The translations under genes were made by a program, and so were the position numbers. From Roseburia sp. (GTDB lineage Bacteria > Bacillota > Clostridia > Lachnospirales > Lachnospiraceae): a DNA stretch of 20,306 nucleotides. Below, one piece after another: positions 5,583 to 14,658 of the stretch. The stretch covers positions 1 to 20,306 of the forward strand of contig DMYD01000056.1 in the NCBI GenBank assembly GCA_003483745.1, read 5' to 3'. The number at the start of each line of letters is the position of its first letter. Position 1 is the stretch's first letter. The notes under the pieces are model-generated. The model saw nothing but the letters and a program-made list of their open reading frames with translations, searched no databases and was not told the DNA's origin.

Positions 5583-8036
5583 ATGAGCAAAAAGATTGAA
5601 AAGAATGAAAAAGGTATCATTAAAATATCAGTCCGTGATCTGGTTGAATTTATCCTGCGGGAGGGCGACATTGATAATCGACGTGGGCGCGGTACTTCCG
5701 CAGAAGCGATGCTTGCCGGGGGAAGGATCCATAGAAAGATACAGAAACGCATGGGCAGCAATTATCATGCGGAGGTTCCACTTAAAATTGCTATTGAGGA
5801 AGAAGAATACCAGCTTGTGATCGAAGGACGTGCAGACGGGATCCTGATTGAGAGCGCAGAGGAAGAAATCACATTTGCGGACAATTTTAACCATATGATA
5901 ATGCCATCGGACTGTAAAGTCACGATTGATGAGATCAAGGGCATGTATATGAAACTGGATCTCTTAGAGGATGCGGTCGGCGTACACCTTGCACAGGCAA
6001 TGTGTTATGCATACATCTATGCACTGCAGCATGATCTTGCTGCAATTTCGGTGCAGATGACGTACTGCAACTTAGATACCGAGGATATCCGGTATTTTCA
6101 TTATGATTATACGTTTGAAGAACTTGCAGACTGGTTTGAAAAATTGATCAATGAATACAAAAAATGGGCGGATTTTCAGTTTGCGTGGAAAAAACTGCGC
6201 CAGGCATCGATCAAGCCGTTACAGTTTCCGTTTCCTTATCGGGAAGGACAGAAAGAATTAGCAGCCGGTGTATATCGCACGATCAGCAGAAAAAAGAATC
6301 TGTTTATTCAGGCACCGACCGGGGCTGGAAAAACGATCTCGACCGTATTTCCGGCAGTCAAGGCAGTAGGGGAGGATTTGGCGGATAAGATATTTTATCT
6401 GACGGCAAAGACAATCACGGGAACGGTAGCGCGGGAAGCGTTTGAACTTTTGCGCAAAAACGGATATCAGGCAAAGGTGCTTACGATCACGGCAAAAGAA
6501 AAGCTGTGTCTGTGTGAAGAGATGGAGTGCAATCCCGTAAATTGCCCTTATGCGAAAGGACATTATGACAGAGTCAATGATGCTGTTTTTTCATTGCTTC
6601 AGAAAGAGGATGTGATCACGAGAGAAGTGATCTTAGAACAGGCGAAGGAATATAATGTCTGTCCGTTTGAAATGTGTTTAGATACGGCGACCTGGGTGGA
6701 TGATATTATCTGCGATTACAATTATGTATTTGATCCGAATGTTTATCTGAAACGATTTTTTGCAGACGGCACAGCAGGAGATTATATTTTTCTGGTGGAT
6801 GAAGCTCACAATCTGGTTGAGCGAAGCAGGGAGATGTACAGTGCTGTTATATATAAGGAAGACTTCCTTTTGGCAAAGAAGATTCTAAAGAAATACGGTC
6901 AGGCAAAACTGATAAAGGAACTTGAAAAATGTAACCGCGTTCTGCTTGCATACAAACGTGAGTGTGAAAAATATGTGATCTATGAATCGATTGGAAATCT
7001 TGCGTTTGATTTAATGAATGTGGCGTCGGATCTCGACGAATTTTTACAGAAAGCGCCAGAGTTCCCGGAACGGAAGGATTTAAGTGAATTTTATCTGAAC
7101 CTGCGCAGTTTTTTAAATATTTATGAACTGCTGGATGACCACTATGTCGTTTATGCAGAACATGAACAGGATGGACGGTTTAAACTTAAATTATATTGTG
7201 TAGACCCGTCGAAAAACCTGCAGGAGCGTATTAACAAAGGAAATGCGACAATATTCTTTTCCGCGACGCTGCTCCCGGTGGGATATTATAAGAGCCTGCT
7301 CTCGACCGAAACGGATAATTACGCAGTTTACGCAAAGACCGCATTCCGGGAAGAACAGAAATTACTGCTGCTTGGAAATGATGTGAGCAGTAAGTATACC
7401 AGACGGAGTGCAGGAGAATTTGAGCGGATCGCTTCTTATATAAAAAAGACAACAGATGCAAAAAAAGGAAATTATATGGTATTTTTTCCGTCCTATAAAA
7501 TGATGGAGCAGGTCTATGATGTTTTTCTTGAAAAAAATCAGTCAGATCCATCTTGTGAAGCGGAAACACTGATTCAGCAACCGGGAATGACGGAGGAGGA
7601 GAGAGAGTCCTTTTTAGAGGCATTCTCAGAAGAATTATCGGGAGAGCGGAAAGATTCACTGGTTGCATTTTGTGTGATGGGCGGTATTTTCGGGGAAGGA
7701 ATCGATCTGAAAAATGAACAGCTGATCGGCGCAATCGTCGTCGGTACGGGACTGCCACAGATCAGCAATGAGCGGGAAATCCTGATGGGATATTTTGAAA
7801 AACGGCTTGGTGCCGGATTTGATTATGCCTACCGGTATCCGGGGATGAACAAGGTGTTGCAGGCGGCGGGAAGAGTAATCCGAACGGTGGAAGATGTCGG
7901 AGTTATAGAACTTTTAGATGAGCGTTTCCTACAGAGCGAATATCGCACGCTGTTCCCGAGAGAGTGGGAACAGCAGAAAGTATGCAGGATAGATACGGTG
8001 GAAAAGTACCTGGAAGAATTCTGGAACCGTTCTTAA
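5583..8036 (+). CDS. PD-(D/E)XK nuclease-Fe-S helicase fusion (DinG/XPD-like)
   Basis: An 817-residue protein from ATG 5583 (MSKKIEKNEK). No Shine-Dalgarno precedes this ATG or the in-frame TTG at 5565. Residues ~25-200 look like a RecB-type nuclease domain: Asp85 in EGRADGI, Glu117-x-Lys119 in IDEIKG, then QAMCYAY. The superfamily 2 helicase core follows, with Walker A PTGAGKT (245-251) and the DEAH box (406-409). A cysteine cluster lies between them (309, 311, 316, 321, then 360, 365), of the kind that holds the 4Fe-4S cluster of XPD/DinG helicases. The C-terminal motif VI is QAAGRVIRT. These helicases unwind DNA 5'-3' and resolve repair intermediates or R-loops. The nuclease domain suggests coupled unwinding and cutting. 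It converges with the LysR gene, with seven bases between stop codons. Confidence 0.88.
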   Translation: MSKKIEKNEKGIIKISVRDLVEFILREGDIDNRRGRGTSAEAMLAGGRIHRKIQKRMGSNYHAEVPLKIAIEEEEYQLVIEGRADGILIESAEEEITFADNFNHMIMPSDCKVTIDEIKGMYMKLDLLEDAVGVHLAQAMCYAYIYALQHDLAAISVQMTYCNLDTEDIRYFHYDYTFEELADWFEKLINEYKKWADFQFAWKKLRQASIKPLQFPFPYREGQKELAAGVYRTISRKKNLFIQAPTGAGKTISTVFPAVKAVGEDLADKIFYLTAKTITGTVAREAFELLRKNGYQAKVLTITAKEKLCLCEEMECNPVNCPYAKGHYDRVNDAVFSLLQKEDVITREVILEQAKEYNVCPFEMCLDTATWVDDIICDYNYVFDPNVYLKRFFADGTAGDYIFLVDEAHNLVERSREMYSAVIYKEDFLLAKKILKKYGQAKLIKELEKCNRVLLAYKRECEKYVIYESIGNLAFDLMNVASDLDEFLQKAPEFPERKDLSEFYLNLRSFLNIYELLDDHYVVYAEHEQDGRFKLKLYCVDPSKNLQERINKGNATIFFSATLLPVGYYKSLLSTETDNYAVYAKTAFREEQKLLLLGNDVSSKYTRRSAGEFERIASYIKKTTDAKKGNYMVFFPSYKMMEQVYDVFLEKNQSDPSCEAETLIQQPGMTEEERESFLEAFSEELSGERKDSLVAFCVMGGIFGEGIDLKNEQLIGAIVVGTGLPQISNEREILMGYFEKRLGAGFDYAYRYPGMNKVLQAAGRVIRTVEDVGVIELLDERFLQSEYRTLFPREWEQQKVCRIDTVEKYLEEFWNRS

Positions 8037-8043
8037 ACTGACG

Positions 8044-8928
8044 TCAGATCGTAGGCAGCAGTTTTAAGAATTCCTCGGTGGATTGTGAAACCGGGAGTGT
8101 CGGGTTGATGGCTGCGACCATCTGTCTCGACGGAAGTTTTTCCTTTGTTTTTACGATAAACAAATCTTTGGATTCCCGGCTTAAGCAATAGTCCGGTATA
8201 AATGCGATACCAAGACCGATGCGGGCAAGGTCGATCAACAGATCGTTACTGCTTAGTTCGATCTGTGGAATCAGTTCAAGTTGATGCTGCAAAAACAGAT
8301 TGTGCAGGAACTGACTCGTCGTACTCTTGCGGTCGAGCATGAGAATCGGGTACTGTTTCAACTCCTCAAACGGGATCTCCTGCTGTTTCAGATTAAAATA
8401 TGCCGGGTTTGCAATGAATACATCGGTAAAATTGCAGACAGTCTTCTGAATATAGGAGTGATTCAGGTTCGAGTTCGGGAAATTGGTCACGATCAGATCA
8501 ACTTTTCCCTGGTCGAGAAGATCAACACAACTAAGAGATGTTGCGTTTGTTACCTTGATCGGCACATTTGGAAATTTTTTGTGGAATTGCTTTAAATAGG
8601 GAACTAAAAAGTAACGACAGATGGTATCGCTTGCACCGATGTGAAGCTGGCCAAGTCCAAGGCTGCCGGAGTCTAAAAGCTGGCTTTCGCCGCGCTGGAT
8701 TAAATTCATTGCCGGCTCAATGTGTTTTAGTAATACCTTTCCGGCAGGGGTGAGCTGTACTTTTTTGGTACTGCGGATAAAAAGCGGCTGATCTAATTTT
8801 TTCTCAAGCGTTTTGATCGACTGGCTGACAGCGGACTGGGAAATGAAAAGCTGCTTGCTTGCTTCGGAAAAGCTTAAGGATGTTGCTACATAATAAAATA
8901 CTTTATATAATTCGTAATTGATATCCAT
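8044..8928 (-). CDS. LysR-family transcriptional regulator
   Basis: A 294-residue protein of standard LysR length starting MDINYELYKVFYYV at 8928, with AGAGGA five bases upstream. The N-terminal winged helix-turn-helix (about residues 4-62) has the family signature FSEASKQLFISQSAVSQSIKTLEKKL, followed by LFIR and LTPAG. A linker and a periplasmic-binding-like effector domain (about 90-290) follow. Its ligand and targets are not visible. It is divergent from purL across a 338-base gap and convergent with the helicase gene. A consensus promoter with a small palindrome over its -10 suggests autoregulation, as is common for LysR proteins. Confidence 0.93.
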   Translation of the reverse strand: MDINYELYKVFYYVATSLSFSEASKQLFISQSAVSQSIKTLEKKLDQPLFIRSTKKVQLTPAGKVLLKHIEPAMNLIQRGESQLLDSGSLGLGQLHIGASDTICRYFLVPYLKQFHKKFPNVPIKVTNATSLSCVDLLDQGKVDLIVTNFPNSNLNHSYIQKTVCNFTDVFIANPAYFNLKQQEIPFEELKQYPILMLDRKSTTSQFLHNLFLQHQLELIPQIELSSNDLLIDLARIGLGIAFIPDYCLSRESKDLFIVKTKEKLPSRQMVAAINPTLPVSQSTEEFLKLLPTI

Positions 8929-9018
8929 GAAGTCCTCTTTCTGCGGGGAGTCCGCATATTATCTTAGGAAAAAATGACGGCTCACTTTCTGAAGGTTGAT
9001 CCGATAATAAAATAACTA

Positions 9019-9052
9019 TCATGATTATAAGGCAGGCTTATAAATCTGTCAA
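9019..9052 (-). promoter_or_regulatory. Consensus promoter of the LysR gene with palindrome over the -10
   Basis: On the minus strand TTGACA (9052-9047), a 17-base spacer and TATAAT (9029-9024) match the sigma-A consensus exactly. The predicted leader is about 90 bases. The 8-bp palindrome ATCATGAT (9019-9026), inside a longer imperfect one, overlaps the -10 and start region and is a candidate operator. Confidence 0.8.
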
Positions 9053-9218
9053 TGAAAACTGATAATGGGAATGTGTGAAAACATTTCTCCAAATAAAAGA
9101 AATCATTCAGGAGTGAGAGCAGGATCAGATTGGCAATAATACAGATAAAATTCATACAAATATTAATTAAATTAATAAATAAGATTAAATATATTAATTA
9201 TGCTTATTTTATAACCTA

Positions 9219-9227
9219 TGTTATACT
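9219..9227 (+). promoter_or_regulatory. Extended -10 promoter of purL
   Basis: TGTTATACT gives a TGn-extended -10 (TATACT at 9222-9227). Upstream (9160-9215) is a run of AT-only sequence that could act as an UP element. The leader would be about 33 bases. I see no purine-riboswitch-like structure or obvious PurR-type box in the 338-base gap. Confidence 0.5.
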
Positions 9228-9266
9228 TTGAAAAGACAAATGGAAACTGAGAATGGAGGTTACCAC

Positions 9267-12200
9267 ATGAGCAGTGTAAAACGTGTATATGTTGAGAAGA
9301 AACCGGAATATGCAGTCCGGGCAAAAGAATTGCAGTCTGAAATCAGAAGTTATCTTGGAATCAGTGGTGTGACGAAGGTGCGCGAGCTGATCCGTTATGA
9401 TATTGAAAATATTTCCGGGGAAACTTATAAAAAAGCCTTAGTAACCGTTTTTTCCGAACCGCCGGTAGACGATATTTATGAGGAAGAGTTTGATTTAAAC
9501 GGAGCAAGAACATTTTCCGTAGAGTTTTTACCGGGACAGTTTGACCAGAGAGCAGATTCCGCAGAACAGTGCGTGAAATTATTAAACGAAGAGGAAGAAC
9601 CGATCATCCGCACCGCAGTGACTTATGCGATCGAGGGAACGATCAGTGACGAAGAGTTTGCAGCAATCAAAAAACACTGCATCAACCCGGTCGATTCCAG
9701 AGAGACAGGCTTAGAGAAACCTGAGACTTTAGTGCAGAGTTTCCCGGAACCGGAGGATGTTAAGATCTTTGATGGTTTTCGTGATATGCCGGAGGCTAAG
9801 TTAAAAGAGTTATACGATTCATTGAATCTTGCGATGACATTCAAAGACTTTTTACATATCCAGAATTATTTTAAGAACGATGAAAAACGCGATCCGTCCA
9901 TGACGGAGATCCGTGTGTTAGATACCTACTGGTCTGATCACTGCCGTCATACCACATTCTCCACAGAACTTAAAAATGTGGCATTTGATGACGGTTATTA
10001 CTGCGCGCCGATGAAAGAAACTTATGAGGACTATTTAAATACACATAAGAATCTGTATGCAGGACGCAGCGATAAGTTTGTATGTTTGATGGATCTTGCC
10101 CTGATGGCAATGAAACGTCTGAAAAAAGAAGGAAAATTGCAGGATCAGGAAGAGTCGGATGAGATCAATGCATGCTCTATTGTTGTTCCGGTTGAAGTGG
10201 ACGGAAAGACAGAAGAATGGCTGGTCAATTTTAAAAATGAGACACACAATCATCCGACTGAGATCGAGCCGTTTGGTGGTGCTGCTACCTGTCTTGGCGG
10301 TGCGATCCGAGATCCGTTGTCAGGACGTACCTATGTTTACCAGGCAATGCGTGTGACCGGTGCTGCAGATCCGACCGTGCCTGTTTCTGAGACAATTTCC
10401 GGAAAACTTCCGCAGAAGAAACTGGTGAGAGAAGCTGCACACGGATACAGTTCCTATGGTAACCAGATCGGTCTTGCAACCGGATACGTCAAAGAAGTCT
10501 ACCATCCAAACTACGTGGCAAAACGTATGGAGATCGGTGCAGTCATGGGTGCCGCTCCAAGACGTGCCGTACAGAGATTAACCTCTGATCCGGGCGATAT
10601 CATCATTTTACTTGGAGGAAGAACCGGACGTGATGGTATCGGTGGTGCCACAGGTTCTTCAAAAGCACATAATACACAGTCTACAGCAGTCTGCGGTGCT
10701 GAAGTACAGAAAGGTAATCCGCCAACAGAGCGTAAGATCCAGCGTCTGTTCCGCCGTGAGGAAGTGGCACACATCATCAAAAAATGTAACGATTTCGGTG
10801 CAGGCGGTGTGTCCGTTGCAATCGGTGAGCTTGCAGACGGTCTGCGCGTACAGCTTGACAAAGTGCCGAAGAAATATGCCGGATTAGACGGAACAGAGCT
10901 TGCAATTTCTGAATCCCAGGAACGTATGGCAGTTGTTGTATCTCCTTCCGATGTTAAGACCTTCTTAGGCTATGCCGCAGAGGAAAATTTAGAGGCAGTG
11001 GAAGTTGCAGTTGTAACGGAGGAGCCGAGACTTGTTTTAGAGTGGAGAGGAAAAGAGATCGTAAATATCTCCCGTGCATTCTTAGACACCAATGGTGCGC
11101 ATCAGGAGACGAACGTTGCAGTGGATATGCCGGTACCGGAGGATAATTATTTAAATAAGATTTCCACACCAAAGGTTGCGGATGCAGTTGCAAAGAATGA
11201 TATGAAAGCGGCATGGCTTGCAGAACTTGCAGACTTAAATGTCTGCTCCCAGAAAGGTCTTGTGGAGATGTTTGACGGTTCTATCGGAGCAGGAAGCGTT
11301 TTCATGCCATTTGGTGGAAAATACCAGTTCACAGAGACACAGTCCATGGTTGCAAAACTTCCGGTTGCGAAGGGAAAATGCGATACCGTAACCATGATGG
11401 CTTATGGATTTGATCCATATTTAGCAAGCTGGAGCCCATACCACGGTGCAATCTATGCAGTGTTAGAGTCCTTATCGAGAATTGTGACTGCAGGTGGTGA
11501 TTATAAGAAAATCCGTTTTACATTCCAGGAATATTTCCGCAGAATGAACGAGGATCCGAAGCGCTGGAGTCAGCCGTTTGCAGCACTTCTTGGAGCTTAC
11601 AATGCACAGATCGGTTTTGGACTTCCTTCCATCGGTGGAAAAGATTCCATGTCCGGAACGTTCAATGACATCGATGTACCGCCGACACTTGTTTCCTTTG
11701 CAGTGGATGTGGCAAAAGAGCAGGATATCATTACACCGGAGTTAAAGGCAGCAGGGGATGAACTGTTATACTTTACGATCGACAAAGATGAATATGATGT
11801 GCCGGTTTATGCACAGGTCATGAAACTGTATGATGCGATCCATGCGCTGATCCAGAAAGGTGCGATCGTTTCAGCATACGCACTTGACGGAAAAGGTCTT
11901 GCAGCAGCACTTGCAAAGATGGCGTTTGGTAATAAACTTGGCGTGACGGTAGATACCGATGTGACAAATGAGACACTGTTTGCACCGGGCTTTGGTAATA
12001 TCGTGGCAGAAGTTCCGGCAAATAAGACTGCAGAAGTTTACGAGACACTGCAGAATGCAGGCTTATCCGCAAACGTAAAGAGAGCAGGTTCTGTCAATGA
12101 AGAAGAAGCATTTATCTGTGGCAATATGAAACTTGCAATCGACGAGGCATTAAATGCATGGACAGGCACTTTAGAAAAAGTATTCCCAACCCGTGCAACC

Positions 12201-13070
12201 GAGGACAAAGAAGAAGTAAAAACGGATCTTTACCATGTAGATTCTATCTATGTATGCAAAAATAAAGTGGCAAGACCGACCGTATTTATTCCGGTATTTC
12301 CGGGAACCAACTGCGAGTACGACAGCGCAAAAGCATTTGAGCGTGCAGGCGCAGATACAATCGTGAAAGTATTCAAAAACTTAAATGCAGAAGATATCCG
12401 CGAGTCCGTAGATGAATTTACCAGGGCGATCGATCAGGCACAGATCATCATGTTCCCGGGTGGATTCTCCGCCGGTGATGAGCCGGAAGGATCTGCAAAG
12501 TTCTTTGCAACCGCATTCCGCAACGCAAAGATGACAGAGGCAGTCATGAAACTGTTAAATGAGAGAGACGGTTTAGCACTTGGTATTTGTAACGGATTCC
12601 AGGCACTAATCAAATTAGGACTGGTACCTTACGGCGAGATCCGCCCGCAGGCAGCAGATTCACCGACACTGACTTACAATACGATCGGACGCCATATCAG
12701 CAAAATGGTATACACCAAAGTTGTCACGGACAAGTCCCCGTGGTTAGCACAGGCGGAACTTGGAAAAGTTTACTGCAACCCGGCATCCCATGGAGAAGGA
12801 CGCTTTGTTGCACCGAAAGAATGGCTCGATAAACTGTTTGCAAACGGTCAGGTCGCAACCCAGTACGTCAATGAGGCAGGTGTTCCGACCATGGATGAAG
12901 AGTGGAACGTCAATGGTTCTTACTGTTCTATCGAGGGTATCACAAGCCCGGATGGACGTGTACTTGGCAAGATGGCACACTCTGAGAGACGTGACAGAAG
13001 TGTTGCAATGAACATTTACGGAGAGCAGGATCTTAAGATCTTTGAGTCCGGTGTGGCTTATTTTAAATAA
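9267..13070 (+). CDS. purL: Phosphoribosylformylglycinamidine synthase, single chain
   Basis: A 1267-residue enzyme from ATG 9267 (MSSVKRVYVEKK), seven bases after GGAGG; the longer TTG start at 9228 would overlap the promoter. It catalyses the fourth step of de novo purine synthesis: FGAR + glutamine + ATP to FGAM. The N-terminal and synthetase parts carry WSDHCRHTTF (near 222) and NETHNHPTEIEPFGGAATCLGG. A second synthetase-like half follows (GGKDSMSGTF). The C-terminal glutamine amidotransferase domain starts near residue 1005 (IPVFPGTNCEYDSAKAFE). It has PGGFSAGDEPEGS, the nucleophile Cys1108 in LGICNGFQ and NPASHGEGRF. This fused layout is the large PurL form typical of clostridia and enterobacteria, rather than separate PurS/PurQ/PurL. 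It stands alone rather than in a pur operon. Confidence 0.97.
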   Translation: MSSVKRVYVEKKPEYAVRAKELQSEIRSYLGISGVTKVRELIRYDIENISGETYKKALVTVFSEPPVDDIYEEEFDLNGARTFSVEFLPGQFDQRADSAEQCVKLLNEEEEPIIRTAVTYAIEGTISDEEFAAIKKHCINPVDSRETGLEKPETLVQSFPEPEDVKIFDGFRDMPEAKLKELYDSLNLAMTFKDFLHIQNYFKNDEKRDPSMTEIRVLDTYWSDHCRHTTFSTELKNVAFDDGYYCAPMKETYEDYLNTHKNLYAGRSDKFVCLMDLALMAMKRLKKEGKLQDQEESDEINACSIVVPVEVDGKTEEWLVNFKNETHNHPTEIEPFGGAATCLGGAIRDPLSGRTYVYQAMRVTGAADPTVPVSETISGKLPQKKLVREAAHGYSSYGNQIGLATGYVKEVYHPNYVAKRMEIGAVMGAAPRRAVQRLTSDPGDIIILLGGRTGRDGIGGATGSSKAHNTQSTAVCGAEVQKGNPPTERKIQRLFRREEVAHIIKKCNDFGAGGVSVAIGELADGLRVQLDKVPKKYAGLDGTELAISESQERMAVVVSPSDVKTFLGYAAEENLEAVEVAVVTEEPRLVLEWRGKEIVNISRAFLDTNGAHQETNVAVDMPVPEDNYLNKISTPKVADAVAKNDMKAAWLAELADLNVCSQKGLVEMFDGSIGAGSVFMPFGGKYQFTETQSMVAKLPVAKGKCDTVTMMAYGFDPYLASWSPYHGAIYAVLESLSRIVTAGGDYKKIRFTFQEYFRRMNEDPKRWSQPFAALLGAYNAQIGFGLPSIGGKDSMSGTFNDIDVPPTLVSFAVDVAKEQDIITPELKAAGDELLYFTIDKDEYDVPVYAQVMKLYDAIHALIQKGAIVSAYALDGKGLAAALAKMAFGNKLGVTVDTDVTNETLFAPGFGNIVAEVPANKTAEVYETLQNAGLSANVKRAGSVNEEEAFICGNMKLAIDEALNAWTGTLEKVFPTRATEDKEEVKTDLYHVDSIYVCKNKVARPTVFIPVFPGTNCEYDSAKAFERAGADTIVKVFKNLNAEDIRESVDEFTRAIDQAQIIMFPGGFSAGDEPEGSAKFFATAFRNAKMTEAVMKLLNERDGLALGICNGFQALIKLGLVPYGEIRPQAADSPTLTYNTIGRHISKMVYTKVVTDKSPWLAQAELGKVYCNPASHGEGRFVAPKEWLDKLFANGQVATQYVNEAGVPTMDEEWNVNGSYCSIEGITSPDGRVLGKMAHSERRDRSVAMNIYGEQDLKIFESGVAYFK

Positions 13071-13099
13071 GAAACGACATTATAAAAGGGAAGGTATAG

Positions 13100-13465
13100 T
13101 TATTCTCCCTGGACAATTTTAAAAGACCTCCCGGAAAGGAAAAGAAAAAATCCTTTCTGGGAGGTCATTTTATCTGAACTTTCCCCATTCCGTTCCCAGA
13201 TAGGACGGTAATCTTTATCACCTGTTTTATACCCTTTTGTCAGCGTGCAGAAAGAACCGTTGTCCGCCGGACAGCCCTCGCAGCCGCGGATCTCGAGATT
13301 AGTCCCCTGATATGAACCGTGGTTTGGTTTGTGCCAGGTTCCCTGTATGTAAATGCTTTTACATACTTCTGCAGAAGTATCATCACTGCCATCGCCGCTT
13401 GCAAGATAGACGCCCTCATTTAAATCTTCCTGACAAAATACCTGTGGTCTTTCATAGTTTTTCAT
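13100..13465 (-). CDS. Small Cys-containing protein of unknown function
   Basis: A 121-codon frame starting MKNYERPQVFCQEDLNEGVY. The opening K.YE.P.V...EDL.EGVY.ASG resembles a recurrent N-terminal segment of short Lachnospiraceae proteins that I recall but cannot name. After it comes a Ser/Asp-rich stretch and RGCEGCPADNGSFC (Cys62, 65, 73), which could bind metal. Cys11 and Cys35 are also present. The ribosome site is poor: the nearest AAAGG lies over 20 bases upstream. The last ~20 codons (from TSQKGFF) cross an intrinsic-terminator-like hairpin, so the native protein may end earlier, or the mRNA may lack a stop codon. It converges with purL, with 29 bases between. Confidence 0.6.
   Translation of the reverse strand: MKNYERPQVFCQEDLNEGVYLASGDGSDDTSAEVCKSIYIQGTWHKPNHGSYQGTNLEIRGCEGCPADNGSFCTLTKGYKTGDKDYRPIWERNGESSDKMTSQKGFFLFLSGRSFKIVQGE
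13125..13170. terminator. Bidirectional terminator hairpin between purL and the small protein gene
   Basis: GACCTCCC(GG)AAAGGA at 13125-13140 pairs with 13151-13166 over 16 positions, with one G-U. The loop is an A-rich decamer. ATTTTAT follows on the plus strand and TTTTAAAA on the minus strand. It serves purL (54 bases past its stop) but lies inside the 3' end of the minus-strand frame. Confidence 0.75.
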
Positions 13466-13552
13466 AAAAAATTTAAAAAAGTGAAACCTTTCATAAAAAA
13501 GTGTTCTCTATATAGACAGAATCAATAAAACAAGAAGAAGGAGAGCGGTTTT

Positions 13553-14491
13553 ATGAAAGAAAAAACAAAACATTATTTATTAGGTGCAATGATCTTGATG
13601 TGTATGATCGTATTTGGAACAAAAAATGAAACATATGCATTATCGACTTATCTGCCCGAAGAATATTATTCTGACGTGGTAGAAAAAGAGGTGACATTAC
13701 AAAAACTGCAGGATGGAGCCAAGGCAGATTCCGATGATAAGTATCTTGTGGCAGATTATTCGCAGCTTTTAAACAATATTCAGAATGGACAGGCACCGAT
13801 CCTGACCCACACACAGTACAGGCAGTCCTATTCAATGGCAAAAAAAATTGTGCTTACAGAACGCACGATGCTTTATTATTATATTTCAGATATCTGTATG
13901 GTACATTAAAACCAGGTACTTATTATCTGTTGGTTAATGCTGGATCAAATCAGGATGGAATTGATATTTATCAGGAAATAAACTGGTATATTGGCGGTGT
14001 GAAGTTAGCGGATATCGCGAAAGAGCCAGTCATAAATTATGATAAAGACCACACAAAGGCAACAGTGCAGCTTGGGCTTCTTGATCATGAGAAAATTTCG
14101 AAGATAAATTGTTATCGTGGCGTGCTTGATTATAGTCAGACAAAAGCAGCAAACAGCAGTCTGACGTTTACTGCTTCAAATACAGATACGGTAACATTGA
14201 CGGAAAACGGAGATTATACGATCAGTATTTTCCCGGAAGAAGGCAGACCTTTATACAGCAGAGGTGTTGTGACTGTTACAGTCCGGGGACTGGTAGAAAA
14301 GAAGAATAATACAGATCAGAAAAAAGATGAGACGGAAGAAAAGACTGAAACGGAAGAAAAAGATAAGACGCAAGAAAAAAATGAGGCAAAAGAAAAAAGT
14401 GACGATCAAAGTTCCGGTTAAGAAACGAAATGCATACAGTACAATTTTAAAGAAAAAGGGACAGGCATCTACGGTAAAAATACAAAAATAA
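13553..14491 (+). pseudogene. Broken secreted protein (pre-peptidase-like), two opposite frameshifts
   Basis: AAGGAGA precedes ATG 13553. Residues 1-29 are a signal peptide (MKEKTKHYLLGAMILMCMIVF, cut after TYA). The frame stops at 13909 after YYYISDICMVH. The next frame, open upstream of 13930, reads LYGTLKPGTYYLLVNAG, the usual G-TYYL strand of pre-peptidase C-like beta domains, so a base has been lost near 13880-13900. That frame continues through a Lys/Glu/Thr-rich linker and stops at 14421. In the first frame the coding sense resumes after the A6 run at 14393-14398 as KVTIKVPVKKRNAY and ends at 14491, a tail typical of secreted Lachnospiraceae surface proteins. Removing one A would join EAKEK to VTIKVPV. 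An intact gene would encode about 312 residues. Sequencing error is an alternative to real decay. Confidence 0.7.
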
Positions 14492-14533
14492 ATTTTTTAT
14501 AAATGTTACAATCTTTTCAGAAATCAATGGCTC

Positions 14534-14542
14534 TGTTATAAT
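14534..14542 (+). promoter_or_regulatory. Extended -10 promoter of the sigma-factor remnant
   Basis: TGTTATAAT (TATAAT at 14537-14542) is a consensus -10 with TGn extension; no good -35 is seen. The leader to the ATG would be about 110 bases. Confidence 0.5.
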
Positions 14543-14658
14543 AGAAAAACGAGATTATGTCCGGTGTTCAAAAATAAACGGAAAAACTTATATTGGAAAA
14601 TATTCCACGGCGGGAAAGATACGAGTAAAATCATAACACATCAGATGAAAGAGGAAAT

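Noticed and set aside
6164..7768. Several open frames antisense or shifted within the helicase gene
   Set aside because: They overlap a strongly supported long gene, show no family features and have no ribosome sites.
8929..9266. Purine riboswitch or other leader structure before purL
   Set aside because: The leader from the extended -10 is only about 33 bases and has no conserved aptamer-like fold; the gap is mainly AT-rich promoter sequence.
13838..13850. Programmed -1 frameshift at the A8 run in the broken secreted gene
   Set aside because: The -1 reading right after the run (NCAYRTHDALLLL) looks less protein-like than the zero frame (IVLTERTMLYYY), so the break is further downstream.
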